A program made the position numbers and the translations under genes. A stretch of 64,000 nt of DNA, taken from positions 186,001-250,000 of the forward strand of contig NZ_JAAMQM010000004.1 in the NCBI RefSeq assembly GCF_013523055.1, read 5' to 3'. Of the stretch, positions 54,815-64,000 are shown one piece after another. The notes under the pieces were generated by a model, which made no database searches, was not told where the DNA came from, and saw only the letters and a list, made by a program, of their open reading frames with translations. This DNA is from Pseudomonas capeferrum. Lineage in GTDB: Bacteria; Pseudomonadota; Gammaproteobacteria; Pseudomonadales; Pseudomonadaceae. The stretch's first letter is position 1. Each line of letters opens with the position of its first letter.

Positions 54815-55690
54815 TCAGCGGCTTGCGGGGCGCAGCACGAGCCAGAGTGCCACGGCGATCAGCATCCCTCCGTACACATGCGCCATGGACAACGGCTCGT
54901 CCAGCAGCCAAGCGCCCCACAGCACGCCGAAGACCGGAATGAGGAAGGTCACGGTACTGGCCTTGATCGGCCCGATCTCGGTCAGCAGGCGGAAGTACAG
55001 GATGTAGGCGAAAGCCGTGCATACCAGGCCCAGCCCCAGCAGTGACAACCACACAGACCAGCCGCCCCAGTTGGCCGGTGGCTGGGTGATCACGCTCCAG
55101 GCGAACAGCGGCACCAGCATCAACGTGGCGCCCAGCATGCTGCCCAGGGCCGACAGGCGGCTGTCCAGACCACCGATCCAGCGCCGTGCGAGAAAGCCGG
55201 CCAAACCGTAGCAGGTCGTCGCCGCGAGGCAGGACAGCGCGCCCTGCAACAAGGCCATGTCGAATGCCACGGGCCCGGCGCCGCTGAGAATGCCGACGCC
55301 GAGCAGGCCGAGGAAGATACCGCCCAGCTTGGCCGCGGTCATGGGTTCACGGAAGCACAGCGCGCCGATCAGTACGCCCATCAGCGGAGTGGTGGCGTTG
55401 AAGATGGCCGAATAGCCAGCCGGCAGCACCTGTGCCGCCACGGAGTAAAAGGTTGCCGGGATGCCCGAGTTGATCATGCCCAGCACCAGGCATGCGCCGA
55501 GCTTGCCGTTGAAGTCCCAGCGCACCCGCATCGCCCCAAGGATCAGGATCAGGCCCAGGCAGGCGATCGCCACACGCAAAAAGGCCGTCGGCACGGTACC
55601 GAGCACCGGCGCGATGATACGCATGAACAGGAAGCTGGCGCCCCATACGGCGGCAAGGGTCAGCAGGCGGGTCAGGGCAATGGCGCTCAC
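54815..55690 (-). CDS. EamA-domain DMT-superfamily transporter
   Basis: 291 residues from GTG 55690 (GGAG 6 bases upstream); the frame extends upstream only through REP sequence. Ten hydrophobic segments in two EamA repeats (about 5-135 and 150-285), typical of metabolite exporters such as RhaT/YdcZ types. Substrate unknown. Confidence 0.85.
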   Translation of the reverse strand: MSAIALTRLLTLAAVWGASFLFMRIIAPVLGTVPTAFLRVAIACLGLILILGAMRVRWDFNGKLGACLVLGMINSGIPATFYSVAAQVLPAGYSAIFNATTPLMGVLIGALCFREPMTAAKLGGIFLGLLGVGILSGAGPVAFDMALLQGALSCLAATTCYGLAGFLARRWIGGLDSRLSALGSMLGATLMLVPLFAWSVITQPPANWGGWSVWLSLLGLGLVCTAFAYILYFRLLTEIGPIKASTVTFLIPVFGVLWGAWLLDEPLSMAHVYGGMLIAVALWLVLRPASR

Positions 55691-55824
55691 GCGGGTCTCC
55701 GGCAGATAGGCAGGGGCGCGAGTGTACGCGAGGGGGTGGGGTGATTCTTGTCCTTTCTTGCGGTGTGATGCCAGGGGCCTGGGTATAAGGTAACTGCGGC
55801 TTAATGCGTGAGATGGATATCTTG

Positions 55825-55955
55825 CGTTGCCAGGCGAGCCCTTCGGCCTCGATCGCGGGACCAGCCCGCTCGCCACCAAAGGCTGTATCGCCCAAGATAC
55901 CGGTGGCGAGCGGGCTTGCCCCGCGATCGAGGCCGAAGGGCTCGCCTGGCAATGC
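55825..55955. repeat. extended REP inverted-repeat cassette
   Basis: Inverted arms of the same family as at 40089-40291: GTTGCCAGGCGAGCC, CTTCGGCCTCGATCGCGGGA, REP core, then the mirror copy ending CTCGCCTGGCAATG. The gap 55691-56026 holds no gene. Confidence 0.87.
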
Positions 55956-56026
55956 AGACCGTCAAATCCTCAGGATAGGAGTGGGTAAACCGGCTCAATA
56001 CCGGTAAACCTCCAACCTGTTTTCCC

Positions 56027-56896
56027 TCACCCCCCAAGGCACTTCAATTCACTGAAATTCGCCCGCACCTTGGCCAGGCGACCTTCGAGGAATTGCCGTT
56101 GCGCTGGCGTGCTCGCCTTCATCAGATCGACAATCAGCCCACGGGTCTGCTGCTCGGCATTCTGGAAGGCGATGCGGTATTCCGGTGTCCACAAACTTTC
56201 CTTCTGTTGCAGCAATTGCGCCAGCCGCGGCTCGAAGGTGTCGCTCTTGCGCTGTTCCACTATCTGGCTCAACTGTTGCTGCCAATGGGCACGGTTGGCA
56301 ATCCACTGGCGATTCTGCTCGCCCAGTGCCTCGGACCAGGCCTTCACCCGCTGGCGCTGGGCAGGCTCCAGGTCGCCGAGCCAAGGCTTGAGACGTTTCT
56401 CCATCCGTTCGGCGCGGCGTTCGATCTGCTCGGCCAACGGCGTGTCCACGTACTTGGCCTGCCGCTCGCGAATGTCCTTGCCGAACGCTTCGCGCATTTC
56501 GCTGACCTGCTCGTCGCTCATGCCACGCAGCAACTCGGCGGCGGACGGGGTGATCGTCTCGGCCACGCGGCCAATGGCTTGCCGCGCCTCGATGCTCCGC
56601 TGTCGCAGCTGCTGATCGGTGATGTCGTTACGCGCGACCATCCGGCGGATCTGATCCAGCCAGTCGAGATAACCCGGTAGCTGTGTCTGGCAATGCCAGG
56701 CCAGATGCTCCTTGAGCCGTTCGTCGAGCCAGGATTTCTGCTGCCGGTTCATGTCCAGGTAATCGCCCAGGGACCACGGTACCAGGACGTCCAGATTGCG
56801 ATAGGCCACGTCGATACGGCTGCAGGACACCAGTGCCAGAACCAAGGCGAGGGTCAGCAGCAACGGGCGCAGGGCTTTGGTCAGGCAGTCAGGCAT
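56027..56896 (-). CDS. DUF6279-type lipoprotein
   Basis: 289 residues from ATG 56896 (AAGGA 7 bases upstream). Lipoprotein signal ending LVSC (Cys25). The mature part is helical and charged, with coiled-coil segments (QRRERMEKRL-like, WSEALGEQNRQWIANRAHW). A Pseudomonas-wide lipoprotein of unknown function. Confidence 0.82.
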   Translation of the reverse strand: MPDCLTKALRPLLLTLALVLALVSCSRIDVAYRNLDVLVPWSLGDYLDMNRQQKSWLDERLKEHLAWHCQTQLPGYLDWLDQIRRMVARNDITDQQLRQRSIEARQAIGRVAETITPSAAELLRGMSDEQVSEMREAFGKDIRERQAKYVDTPLAEQIERRAERMEKRLKPWLGDLEPAQRQRVKAWSEALGEQNRQWIANRAHWQQQLSQIVEQRKSDTFEPRLAQLLQQKESLWTPEYRIAFQNAEQQTRGLIVDLMKASTPAQRQFLEGRLAKVRANFSELKCLGG

Positions 56897-57001
56897 GAGC
56901 GAATCCTTGCTGAGGGCGTGCCAGAATGTAGACGCAAGGCCCATGCGCCGGTTCCCTGCGGATCATGCAGCCAGCTCCACGGGCGGTCGGTGCCGGTTGT
57001 C

Positions 57002-58321
57002 TCAGCGATTGAGGCGAGTGGCGAACTGTTCTACCGCGCTGACCACCTTCTGCGCGCCGTCTTGAATTTCCACGATCACCGAGCCCGCCTGGTTCGCCAG
57101 GTCAAGCCCGTTCTCGGCCTGGCGGCGTCCGGTGCCGATCACCGCCACCGCATCCGAGGCCAGGCGCTGGTTCTGCTGCACCACCCCAGCGATTTCAGCC
57201 GTCGCCTGGGTGGTACGGAAAGCCAGCTGCCGCACTTCGTCGGCCACCACGGCAAAGCCGCGGCCTTGCTCGCCGGCACGGGCAGCCTCGATCGCCGCGT
57301 TCAGGGCCAGCAGATTGGTCTGTTCCGCGATGCCGCTGATGGTCTTGATAATGGTGCCGATGACTTGGCTCTGCTTATCCAGCGCTTCGATCCCCTCGAC
57401 CGCGTCCTGCATATGGCGCGCAAGATCACGCATTACCGCGACAGTCTGCTGTACCACATCCGCGCCCCGCTGCGCGGTACTGTCAGTGAGCACCGAGGTG
57501 GAATAGGCGACGGTCGCGGCCTCGGCCACGGCGATCTCCTGGTTGACCTGATCAGTAATGACAGTGGCGAACTTGACCACTTTCACCAACCGTTCACGAG
57601 TGTCGAAAACCGGGTTATAGGAGGCCTCCAGCCAAACGGTGCGGCCTGAGGCATCCAGGCGTTTGAAGCGGCTGGCGATGAATTCGCCGCGACGTAGTCG
57701 CTCCCAGAATTCCCGGTATTGCGGCGAGCCGGACTCCTCTTGCGTACAGAACTGGCGGTGGTGCTTGCCCCTGATCTGGTCGAGACGAAGACCCATCGCT
57801 TCGAGAAAACGGTCGTTGGCAGTGAGCACGTGCCCCTGAAGATCGAATTCGATCACCGCCGTGGAACGCATCAGGGCCTTGATCAGGGCCTCCTGCTCGC
57901 GCGAGGTCTCGATGGTGCGGGTGAGGTCGCTGGCGTAGACCACAAACGATGCCACGGTGTTGTCCGCGGTGCGGATCGGATGCAGAAGCACCCGTAACCA
58001 CGCCTCCTTGCCATCCTTGCGCAGGATACGTAGCGCGCCACTGAAGTTGTCGCCCGTCCGTAGCGATGCCCAGATGCGGCGGTGAAAGTCGTCATGACGC
58101 ACGTCGTCCGGCACCAGATCGGCCAGTGGTCGACCTTGCAGATCGCTGACGCGGTGCAGCATTTCTCGCTCGAAGTTGGCATTGACGTGTTCGATACGGC
58201 CAGCGGCGTCGAGCCGCATGACCAGCATGTCCTCATCCAGTCCTTGGCGGATTTGCGCGCTCGAGGCGAGTTCATTACGAAGGAAAGCCAGTTCAGCCTT
58301 GTTCTGTTTGTTGAAAAGCAT
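57002..58321 (-). CDS. PAS-domain methyl-accepting chemotaxis protein (BdlA-like)
   Basis: 439 residues from ATG 58321 (AGGTG upstream); GTG 58384 would add 21 residues but has no ribosome binding site. Two PAS domains (about 25-130 and 150-255), then a short MCP signalling domain with the hairpin tip [27 protein letters not shown]. No membrane segment, so it is a soluble receptor. The layout matches BdlA, a PAS chemoreceptor for biofilm dispersal, and Aer2-like sensors. Confidence 0.87.
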   Translation of the reverse strand: MLFNKQNKAELAFLRNELASSAQIRQGLDEDMLVMRLDAAGRIEHVNANFEREMLHRVSDLQGRPLADLVPDDVRHDDFHRRIWASLRTGDNFSGALRILRKDGKEAWLRVLLHPIRTADNTVASFVVYASDLTRTIETSREQEALIKALMRSTAVIEFDLQGHVLTANDRFLEAMGLRLDQIRGKHHRQFCTQEESGSPQYREFWERLRRGEFIASRFKRLDASGRTVWLEASYNPVFDTRERLVKVVKFATVITDQVNQEIAVAEAATVAYSTSVLTDSTAQRGADVVQQTVAVMRDLARHMQDAVEGIEALDKQSQVIGTIIKTISGIAEQTNLLALNAAIEAARAGEQGRGFAVVADEVRQLAFRTTQATAEIAGVVQQNQRLASDAVAVIGTGRRQAENGLDLANQAGSVIVEIQDGAQKVVSAVEQFATRLNR

Positions 58322-58646
58322 ATCGCGCACCTGGACGGAGGCAGGAAGGAGGGTGACCAATGCATCGGCAAAAAACTTATACACGGTAGTAAAATTTGTA
58401 CAAGCCTGACGAGTGGCACGATGCTACTGCGGGCGGTGAGCGGGAAGCCAGCCATTCGCCTCTATTGCAGCCATAGACAGGGGCAGTGCCGATGATCGGA
58501 CGAACACGCCTGGACCCTTGTCTCACAGCGTTGTGTGGAAAAGGCGTGCGAGGCCAAGGCCGTCAGGGCTACGTTGGCGATTGAGGCTTTGACACCGGGA
58601 GCGGTATGTCTGGAAAATAGCCACCTTGTCTCGAGGAACTGCGGAA

Positions 58647-59483
58647 ATGGCTCTCATTGGGCGTTACAACACTTTGCAAATCGTGAAGCATACGGACTTC
58701 GGTCTGTACCTGGATGGTGGCGCCGATGGCGAGATCCTCCTGCCCAAGCGGTACATCCCCAAGGATTCGCCGAGCGAGGTCGAGGACTGGCTCAACGTCT
58801 TCATCTACCTTGACAGCGAGGATCAGCTGATCGCCACCACTGAGCGGCCCAAGCTGCAGGTCGGCGAATTCGCCAGTCTCAAGGTCAAGGACATCAACAA
58901 CACGGGTATCTTCCTCGACTGGGGCCTGCCCAAGGACCTGCTCATGCCCTACTCGGAAGAGCAGCAGCCGCTGAAGATCGGTGACTATTGCGTGGTGCAT
59001 GCCTACCTGGACAAGCGCACCCGGCGGATCACTGCAACCGCGCGCCTCGACCGCTATCTGGACAAGACCCCGGCCAACTACAAGCCGGGTCAGTCCGTGG
59101 AACTGCTGGTCGCCGGGCAGACGCCCATGGGCTTCAAGGCGATCATCGAAAATCGCCATTGGGGGCTGATCCACAAGAACGAGGTCTTCAAGTTCCTGCG
59201 CTCCGGCATGCGCGAGCAGGGCTTCATCAAGGAAGTGCGCGGTGACGGCAAGGTTGCCCTGAGCCTGCAGCCGGTGGGACAGGCCCTGGCGGGCGAGCTG
59301 CCCGAGCAGATCATGGCGCGCCTGGAGGAGGCGGGTGGCATGCTCGAGGTCTGCGACAAGAGCGATCCGCAAGTCATCACGCGGATGTTCGGCGTCAGCA
59401 AGGGCAACTTCAAGAAGGCAATCGGCGCCCTGTTCAAACAGGGAAGGATCGTCATCCATGACGACCGTATCGAACGGGCCTGA
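58647..59483 (+). CDS. CvfB/YitL-like S1 RNA-binding protein
   Basis: 278 residues from ATG 58647 (GAGGAACTGCGGAA before it). Tandem S1-like OB domains (about 5-60, 70-130 and 145-215) and a C-terminal winged helix (about 225-278, ITRMFGVSKGNFKKAIGAL), the CvfB layout. CvfB homologues bind RNA and affect virulence gene expression in Firmicutes; the role here is unknown. Confidence 0.88.
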   Translation: MALIGRYNTLQIVKHTDFGLYLDGGADGEILLPKRYIPKDSPSEVEDWLNVFIYLDSEDQLIATTERPKLQVGEFASLKVKDINNTGIFLDWGLPKDLLMPYSEEQQPLKIGDYCVVHAYLDKRTRRITATARLDRYLDKTPANYKPGQSVELLVAGQTPMGFKAIIENRHWGLIHKNEVFKFLRSGMREQGFIKEVRGDGKVALSLQPVGQALAGELPEQIMARLEEAGGMLEVCDKSDPQVITRMFGVSKGNFKKAIGALFKQGRIVIHDDRIERA

Positions 59484-59864
59484 TCAGACCTGCAGAAAGC
59501 TGTTGAAATCCAGTTGATCGCCGCCGGGGCGCGTGTCACGCAGCAGTGAGTCGCGGTCGGCGCTCAGGGCCAGGCTGATGGTCGAGCGACGCTTGCCAGG
59601 GTTGCGTACTTCCATGCGCTCCTGGTGGGCGCGCAGGAAGTTGACCGGCACCTTCAGGTGCTGCAGCTCGTCGGTCTCCGGAGTATGCAGCAGCAGGTTG
59701 ACCCAATCCGGCTGCCCCTTGTGCAGCAGCGCCACCGGCACTTCGAACCACCACAGGTTGCGCTTGGTATCGAGAATGGCGAACAGGGTGTTGTCGCGGT
59801 CCAGCACCGGCCGGGGCAGCGCTTCGTTGCGGCGGGCGATGGCCGAGGGTTTGTCGAGTTTCAT
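59484..59864 (-). CDS. conserved Pseudomonas protein, unknown function
   Basis: 126 residues. Core strand-rich segment NTLFAILDTKRNLWWFEVPV and LLLHTPETDELQHLKVPV, C-terminal acidic tail. No family recognised. Convergent with the CvfB-like gene, their stop codons adjacent. Confidence 0.75.
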   Translation of the reverse strand: MKLDKPSAIARRNEALPRPVLDRDNTLFAILDTKRNLWWFEVPVALLHKGQPDWVNLLLHTPETDELQHLKVPVNFLRAHQERMEVRNPGKRRSTISLALSADRDSLLRDTRPGGDQLDFNSFLQV

Positions 59865-59954
59865 GCAGGTTCCTGCGTGTGACGCTTGAAAGGCCTGCCA
59901 TTCTGAGGGGCGTCCGGGCGCGACACAAGACTGCCGAGCGCTGCGCTCACAGCT

Positions 59955-60672
59955 TCAGCCGATTTCAAGCTCACGCTCCATGCGCTCGATGCAATGCTGC
60001 ATCTGGCTGCGACAGTGCTCGACAAGGTCCGGGATATCCTGCTTGCCCAGGCCGACGGTAGCGATCGGTGGCAACGAACGGACAATCACTGTCCGTCGGC
60101 GCCAACTGTTCAGGCTCAAGCGCCGTGCGTAACGACTGACACAGACCAGTACGATGGGCACGCCAGCCTCGATAGCCATATGGAATGCACCTTTCTTGAA
60201 ATCCACCAACCGATCGGAAGGGTTGCGCGCGTCCTCCGGGAAAATCCAGATCGAGGTGTCGTTGCGCAGGATCCGCGTGGTCAGTTGCAGCGCCTTGCGT
60301 GTCTGGTACGCGTTGCTCCGGTCGACCAGCACATTGCCGCCCAGCCAGAACAGCTGGCCGAACAGCGGGATCCAGCCGAGGCTTTTCTTACCCATCGCCA
60401 CGGTGCGCCGTGGCACCACATGACCCATGACGAACAGATCGAAGTTGGATGGGTGATTGGCGATGATCACGTACCCCGGAGGCTGATCCCGCAGGGGACC
60501 GACCTCGGCCTGACGCGCAGCCGCATCAGCCAGGTCGCTGGCAAGCTGTAGAGACGGGCAAAGAAACGGCTGTTATCCGGATTGAAAGGTCGACACAGGC
60601 CGATAAGCAGGCCCAGCAGGCCTGCGAGCAAGAAGTGCTCCCCAACAGGAGCATGCGGATCAGGTAAAGCAT
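59955..60672 (-). pseudogene. PlsC-type acyltransferase gene with two frameshifts
   Basis: From ATG 60672 the frame reads MLYLIRMLLLG, then a one-base loss near 60645 shifts it; the hydrophobic continuation HFLLAGLLGLLIGLCRPFNP is in a second frame, and a further shift near 60517 is needed to reach the rest (VIIANHPSNFD ... to 59955). The C-terminal part keeps the HxxxxD motif (NHPSNFD) and FPED. Either a recent pseudogene or two sequencing errors. The intact product would acylate lysophosphatidate-like lipids. Confidence 0.75.
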
Positions 60673-60785
60673 GACATGACTCACACCAGGCAGACGCATT
60701 CCAGTGTACAAGTGTGCACTTTAGCGACAATCCTTGCTGTACCGGTTGAGCCCGACGCAGGCCGGGCTCTTTGTCAGGAAAACAT

Positions 60786-61475
60786 TCAGACCAGATGTTC
60801 CTGGTCGCGAGCGATAGCCTGGTCCAGGGCGTCCAGCAGGCCTTTGCGGACTTTGAGCTTGGTGTTGCGGTGCGCCAGCATGTTGAGTTTCTTCAATTCA
60901 TGCGCGGCGCTATGCGCGGCGTCCTGCAACTGCTCGGGAGGGACGACTTTATCCAGGAACCCTGCATCCACCGCCGCGTGCGGATCGAACACCTCGGCAT
61001 TGATCACCGAGCGGTGGAACGCCGAGCGGCGCAAGCGATCACGGGCCAGCTCGATGCCCGCGTGATGCATGGTCATGCCGATCTGCACTTCGTTCAGACA
61101 GATCTTGTAGGGGCCTTCGACGCCGATGCGATAGTCGACGGACAGCAACAGGAACGCGCCCTTGGCCACGGCATTGCCGGTGCAGGCAACGATGACGGGG
61201 AAGGGGTGAGACAGCAAGCGGCGGGCGAGGGTAGAGCCTGCCGTTACCAAGCCGACGGCCTCCTTGGGGCCGGAAGTCATCACCTTGAGATCATAACCTC
61301 CTGACAGGATGCCCGGCTGACCGGTGATGATCACCACCGCGCGGTCCTGTTCGGCCCGGTCCAGCGCCGCGTTGAACGCGGCGATCATGTCCGGCGAGAT
61401 GGCGTTGACCTTGCCGTTGTCCAGGGTCAGTGTCGCGATGCCGTCTTCGGCATGGTAGGTAATCAGCTCGCTCAT
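60786..61475 (-). CDS. enoyl-CoA hydratase/isomerase (crotonase) family protein
   Basis: 229 residues from ATG 61475 (AAGGA 7 bases upstream). Crotonase motifs TLDNGKVNAIS, the oxyanion loop GGYDLKVM and GNAVAKGAFLLLSVDYRIG. The second catalytic Glu region has NEVQIGM, so activity may differ from classical hydratases. Single-gene unit. Confidence 0.88.
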   Translation of the reverse strand: MSELITYHAEDGIATLTLDNGKVNAISPDMIAAFNAALDRAEQDRAVVIITGQPGILSGGYDLKVMTSGPKEAVGLVTAGSTLARRLLSHPFPVIVACTGNAVAKGAFLLLSVDYRIGVEGPYKICLNEVQIGMTMHHAGIELARDRLRRSAFHRSVINAEVFDPHAAVDAGFLDKVVPPEQLQDAAHSAAHELKKLNMLAHRNTKLKVRKGLLDALDQAIARDQEHLV

Positions 61476-61765
61476 GGCAGGATCCTTTAGGTAACGTGGA
61501 GACGACGTTACCCAGCGCGGGCGGCCAGGTAAAGCGCCAAGGCTGACCGGCCGGTCAGCGATCCGCGCGCTTCGCCGGATTCCCCGGTGGCAGGCAGATA
61601 GCCATAGCAGAAGCACCGGAGAGATTGGCAGCATTGCCATGCAAGACCCCCGCGTTATGAAGGAACAGCTTAAGCGCATGAAAATTCTGAAAAAAACCTT
61701 TGCCATCCGAAACGCTTTCGACTACATTAGCGCGCCTCGACAGGCTGAACAGCTTGAAGAGAAAC

Positions 61766-61855
61766 GGTGAAGTGTCCGAGTGGCTGAAGGAGCACGCCTG
61801 GAAAGTGTGTATACAGGAAACTGTATCAAGGGTTCGAATCCCTTCTTCACCGCCA
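61766..61855 (+). tRNA. tRNA-Ser (anticodon GGA)
   Basis: 90-nt class II tRNA with encoded CCA. Acceptor GGTGAAG pairs with CTTCACC; the anticodon loop CTGGAAA gives GGA; long variable arm; T arm GGTTCGAATCC. Followed by a terminator. Confidence 0.95.
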
Positions 61856-61868
61856 TATTGTGCCCAGA

Positions 61869-61899
61869 GAGCCCCGCTATGCGGGGCTTTCTGCTTTTT
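61869..61899 (+). terminator. rho-independent terminator after tRNA-Ser(GGA)
   Basis: AGCCCCGC-TAT-GCGGGGCT stem with a T-rich tail, 14 bp after the tRNA end. Confidence 0.9.
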
Positions 61900-62079
61900 G
61901 GCGTCAGCTGTTCCCCCATCTGGGTCCCCACTTCGATATTGCGTTGCAGTGGAGATGCATTCGCTCAATGCGTCGCTGAGCTACGGCTACCTTCCTCTGC
62001 CTTTACTGGTCTACAGGGGCGCCCAGGAGGCTGGTGAGTAGTGCCGTCACCAGCAAGGCACATCACAGCGACGGCGAGG

Positions 62080-62238
62080 TTAATCTTCACGACCACGAAA
62101 AGCGTCACTGAGTACGATGCGACCATGAGCGCGAACAGAGGCGGCCATAACACCCGCCCTCATGCAGGCGGGTACGTTTGCAAGGCCGTGCCATGGAGTA
62201 ACCCCCACATAGGCCATGTTTTCAATTTCGTGCGACAT
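62080..62238 (-). pseudogene. truncated DUF932 (phage/plasmid-like) gene
   Basis: A 52-codon frame from ATG 62238, with AAGGAG 7 bases upstream, begins MSHEIENMAYVGVTPWHGLA, the distinctive N-terminus of DUF932 proteins (about 250-400 residues when intact), then loses similarity after about 22 codons and stops. DUF932 genes are typical of integrative elements. It lies just downstream of tRNA-Ser(GGA). Confidence 0.72.
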
Positions 62239-62271
62239 GGTGGTGCTCCTTGAAGAAGGGTTGCTATACGT

Positions 62272-62562
62272 TCAGTTTGTTAACGCAAGGGGATAGCGAA
62301 GCGAACCACCTCTCAAACGAGCATGTGTAGGCGCTACCGCCGTTGGATGCGGGCTGTATTTTATCTTTATCGCAACTACTAGTGCCTCAAGCAAACGCGC
62401 TGCGAACTCTTCAAGCTCGGGCAGCGTCTTGGTAGACCCGCGCTTATTGGCGATGAGTTGGATGATTGTCCGGTTGACTGCCTTTGCAGCGAAAATCAAT
62501 CGTTCTGCGCAGGTGATGGAAATAGTCCTGCGAGAGCAGCATCGAGAGCAACATTCTTTCAT
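62272..62562 (-). CDS. small protein of unknown function upstream of the DUF932 remnant
   Basis: 96 residues from ATG 62562. Cysteine-rich start (MKECCSRCCSRR), a helical middle (FAAKAVNRTIIQLIANKRG, LPELEEFAARLLEALVVAIKI), no family recognised. Same orientation as, and 33 bp before, the DUF932 remnant, so possibly a cargo gene of the same element. GTG 62574 is an alternative start. Confidence 0.45.
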   Translation of the reverse strand: MKECCSRCCSRRTISITCAERLIFAAKAVNRTIIQLIANKRGSTKTLPELEEFAARLLEALVVAIKIKYSPHPTAVAPTHARLRGGSLRYPLALTN

Positions 62563-62911
62563 GGCGAATTCCACTTGGGGTGGGAGGTCGCTATATTTGA
62601 TATCGACTTAAAAATAGTTCGAATCTGAAGCAAAGAATGCGATCGCTTGAGTGCGCATGCAGCGCCTCACGCTGAAAAAAACGTAGCCTGTGAAACTTCC
62701 GTGAAAACTGGCAGGGAAGACTAACCAAGCTTTGTATACGCACCCTACGAACTCCTGAAATCAAAGCGCGCGCAGCTCGGATGATCCGATCTGGAAGCGT
62801 TCGGCTCCACGTACATGCCGAGATGCGGAATGGTATCGACGCGAAGCGACCAGTCTTGGTCCTTACCGGTGCGAAAATGCTCAGATCACATAGCTATAGC
62901 TGGATACTGCC
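62563..62911. other. AT-richer intergenic region, no gene seen
   Basis: About 350 bp of lower GC than the surroundings. No open frame with a ribosome binding site, no tRNA and no clear repeat. Probably decayed element sequence. Confidence 0.4.
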
Positions 62912-63230
62912 TTGTCAGCACTAGCTGGTAAAAAGCAGCAAGGTAAAAGCACTTGGTGCGGTTTTGCCGCCTTCGCAACGGTCAGCGCGCACTCGCAGGA
63001 AAAACCGGAACCTGGAGAAGGGTCGCTGTTTCGCGGGCTGTTCGGCCCGAGTCTGGAGCGTGATTACGGGATCACCGTCTCGGGCCTGCCGGACCTGGCC
63101 TACGTCAGAAATAACCGCTCGATCCACGACGAACGCGAAGACGGCCAGAGCAACCTGCCGCTGACCGGGATGTCGGACGAAGGCCCGGAGTTCGGCGGTT
63201 TTCATATATTCATCGACAAGCCGCTGAAAT
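62912..63230 (+). pseudogene. 5' fragment of an outer-membrane beta-barrel protein gene
   Basis: Reads LFRGLFGPSLERDYGITVSG, DLAYVRNNRSIHDEREDG, GPEFGGFHIFIDKPLK, like the N-terminal part of a pseudomonad bbp2-type outer-membrane protein. After IFIDKPLK the sequence switches to a transporter gene. The first codons (from TTG 62912) do not give a proper signal peptide. Confidence 0.6.
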
Positions 63231-63923
63231 CGACCTCGTACTGGCCTGGCTTCGCTATCGCTACCTCAAGGAAACCCGTCCGCCGCAAGCGGTCGCAGCA
63301 GACGCACAAAACGGCAACTGGCCGGCGACGCTACGTTATCGCAACGTGCCGCTGAACATCATCGGTATGCTCTGCGTGTTGACCAGCCTTTTCGTGGTCA
63401 GCGTGATGATGCCCAACTACCTGACCGATTATTTGAAGCTGTCGGTGCAGCAGATGGGCTTCGTGATGACGGCCATCGGGCTCGGTGGCTTTCTCGGGCA
63501 ACTGATCATGCCAGCCTTGTCTGACCGGATCGGGCGCAAGACGCTGGTGATCATCTCGTTCCTCGCCACCGGGCTGTCGCTGTGGCTGATGATCCACACC
63601 GGGGCCGAGCCGATGAAATTGTTCCTGCTGCTGTTCCTCCCCACCTTCTGCAACTTCAGCATGATCTGCATGACCGTCGGCCCGCTGACCCGTGAGTCGG
63701 TGTGCGTCGCGTTGACGTCCACTGCGACGGGGCTGGTGGTGGGAATCGGCGAGATTTTCGGAGGGGTATCGCGCCCGCCATCGCCGGCTTCATCGCTCAA
63801 CATCACGGCATCGAAAACACCTTGTATCTGACGTTGGGCGGCGTGGCATTGGGGCTGCTGGTGGCGCTGGCGCTGAAGGAAACGGCATCAGGCCGTCAGC
63901 GAGTCGTTCTCGAGAAAGCTTGA
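63230..63923 (+). pseudogene. 3' half of an MFS transporter gene, frameshifted
   Basis: From about 63230 the frame reads WLRYRYLKETRPPQAV.., the central loop, then the last six membrane helices (LNIIGMLCVLTSLFVVSVM, MGFVMTAIGLGGFLGQLIM, SDRIGRKTL, LFLLLFLPTFCNFSMI). Near 63767 the frame breaks (GEIFGG then RPPSPASS); the original continues in another frame (APAIAGFIAQHHGIENTLYL to the stop at 63923). The N-terminal half is missing. Confidence 0.78.
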
Positions 63924-64000
63924 AATCAGGCGCTGCACGGTTTGCGGGACCTGCATCAGGTCGATCTCGGCCTGATTCAGCAGCCATTCGTAGACCATGC
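63888..64000 (-). CDS. C-terminal end of a TetR-like regulator (partial)
   Basis: The minus strand from the window edge reads MVYEWLLNQAEIDLMQVPQT and ends SFLENDSLTA before TGA at 63890-63888. This resembles the last helices of efflux-type TetR regulators. Its 3' end overlaps the decayed MFS gene by 36 bp. The rest lies outside the window. Confidence 0.5.
   Translation of the reverse strand, partial: MVYEWLLNQAEIDLMQVPQTVQRLISSFLENDSLTA

Noticed and set aside
61700..62041. 113-codon plus-strand frame
   Set aside because: Runs through tRNA-Ser(GGA) and its terminator.

Overview
The window is a GC-rich chromosome segment of a Pseudomonas, most likely of the P. putida group. The order nadA - bepA-like - tusA-like - perM-like - bcp / gcvR - dapA - bamC - MBL hydrolase - purC - tRNA-Ser, the YcgL/YcgN/DUF2937/DUF6279-type conserved genes and the many Pseudomonas-style REP palindromes all point there. 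Coding density is high, and most core genes sit in short, tightly packed operons.

Layout. 1-8.6 kb: conserved core (NAD, lysine/cell-wall precursor, purine synthesis, outer-membrane assembly) ending in tRNA-Ser(CGA) and its terminator. 8.7-12.4 kb: accessory patch with a SoxR regulator divergent from a RidA gene, a ferritin-like DUF892 remnant, a DUF3077 gene, a short gene starting MLKIVPDPP behind a structured leader, and a porin. 12.75-28.7 kb: a 17-gene minus-strand catabolic operon (ABC importer, two SDRs, cupin, alpha/beta hydrolase, IclR regulator, ThDP enzyme, aspartate dehydrogenase-like protein, aldehyde dehydrogenase, VOC ring-cleavage-type dioxygenase, two small proteins, Rieske oxygenase, RidA, ferredoxin-type reductase) ending in a strong terminator. 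Upstream of it lie a run of palindromic operators and a NicC-like FAD monooxygenase divergent from a TetR gene. 29.8-30.5 kb: a second DUF892 / leader locus. 30.7-32.5 kb: a LysR gene followed by a five-copy 157-bp tandem array containing REPs.

32.5-60.8 kb is mostly core: bestrophin, moaA, Lrp regulator and trans-sulfuration enzyme, rnd-ycgL, nitroreductase, YcgN, a degenerate peptidase-like exported protein, YajD, oligopeptidase B, YafJ-type amidotransferase, a MoxR/VWA pair, cysK-like, lpxO-like, a DMT transporter, a PAS chemoreceptor, a CvfB-like S1 protein, a frameshifted acyltransferase and a crotonase. 61.8-64 kb, next to tRNA-Ser(GGA), is decayed: a truncated DUF932 gene, an outer-membrane-protein 5' fragment joined to a frameshifted MFS 3' fragment, and the end of a TetR-like gene.

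Most interesting: (i) the leader in front of the MLKIVPDPP genes occurs twice with compensatory base changes, forms a predicted pseudoknot and buries the ribosome binding site; (ii) the large catabolic operon encodes a coherent but, to my knowledge, unassigned pathway for an aromatic, probably nitrogen-containing, compound; (iii) two copies of a DUF892-DUF3077-MLKIVPDPP module have decayed in complementary ways. All function calls come from reading the sequence and family knowledge; no database search was run.
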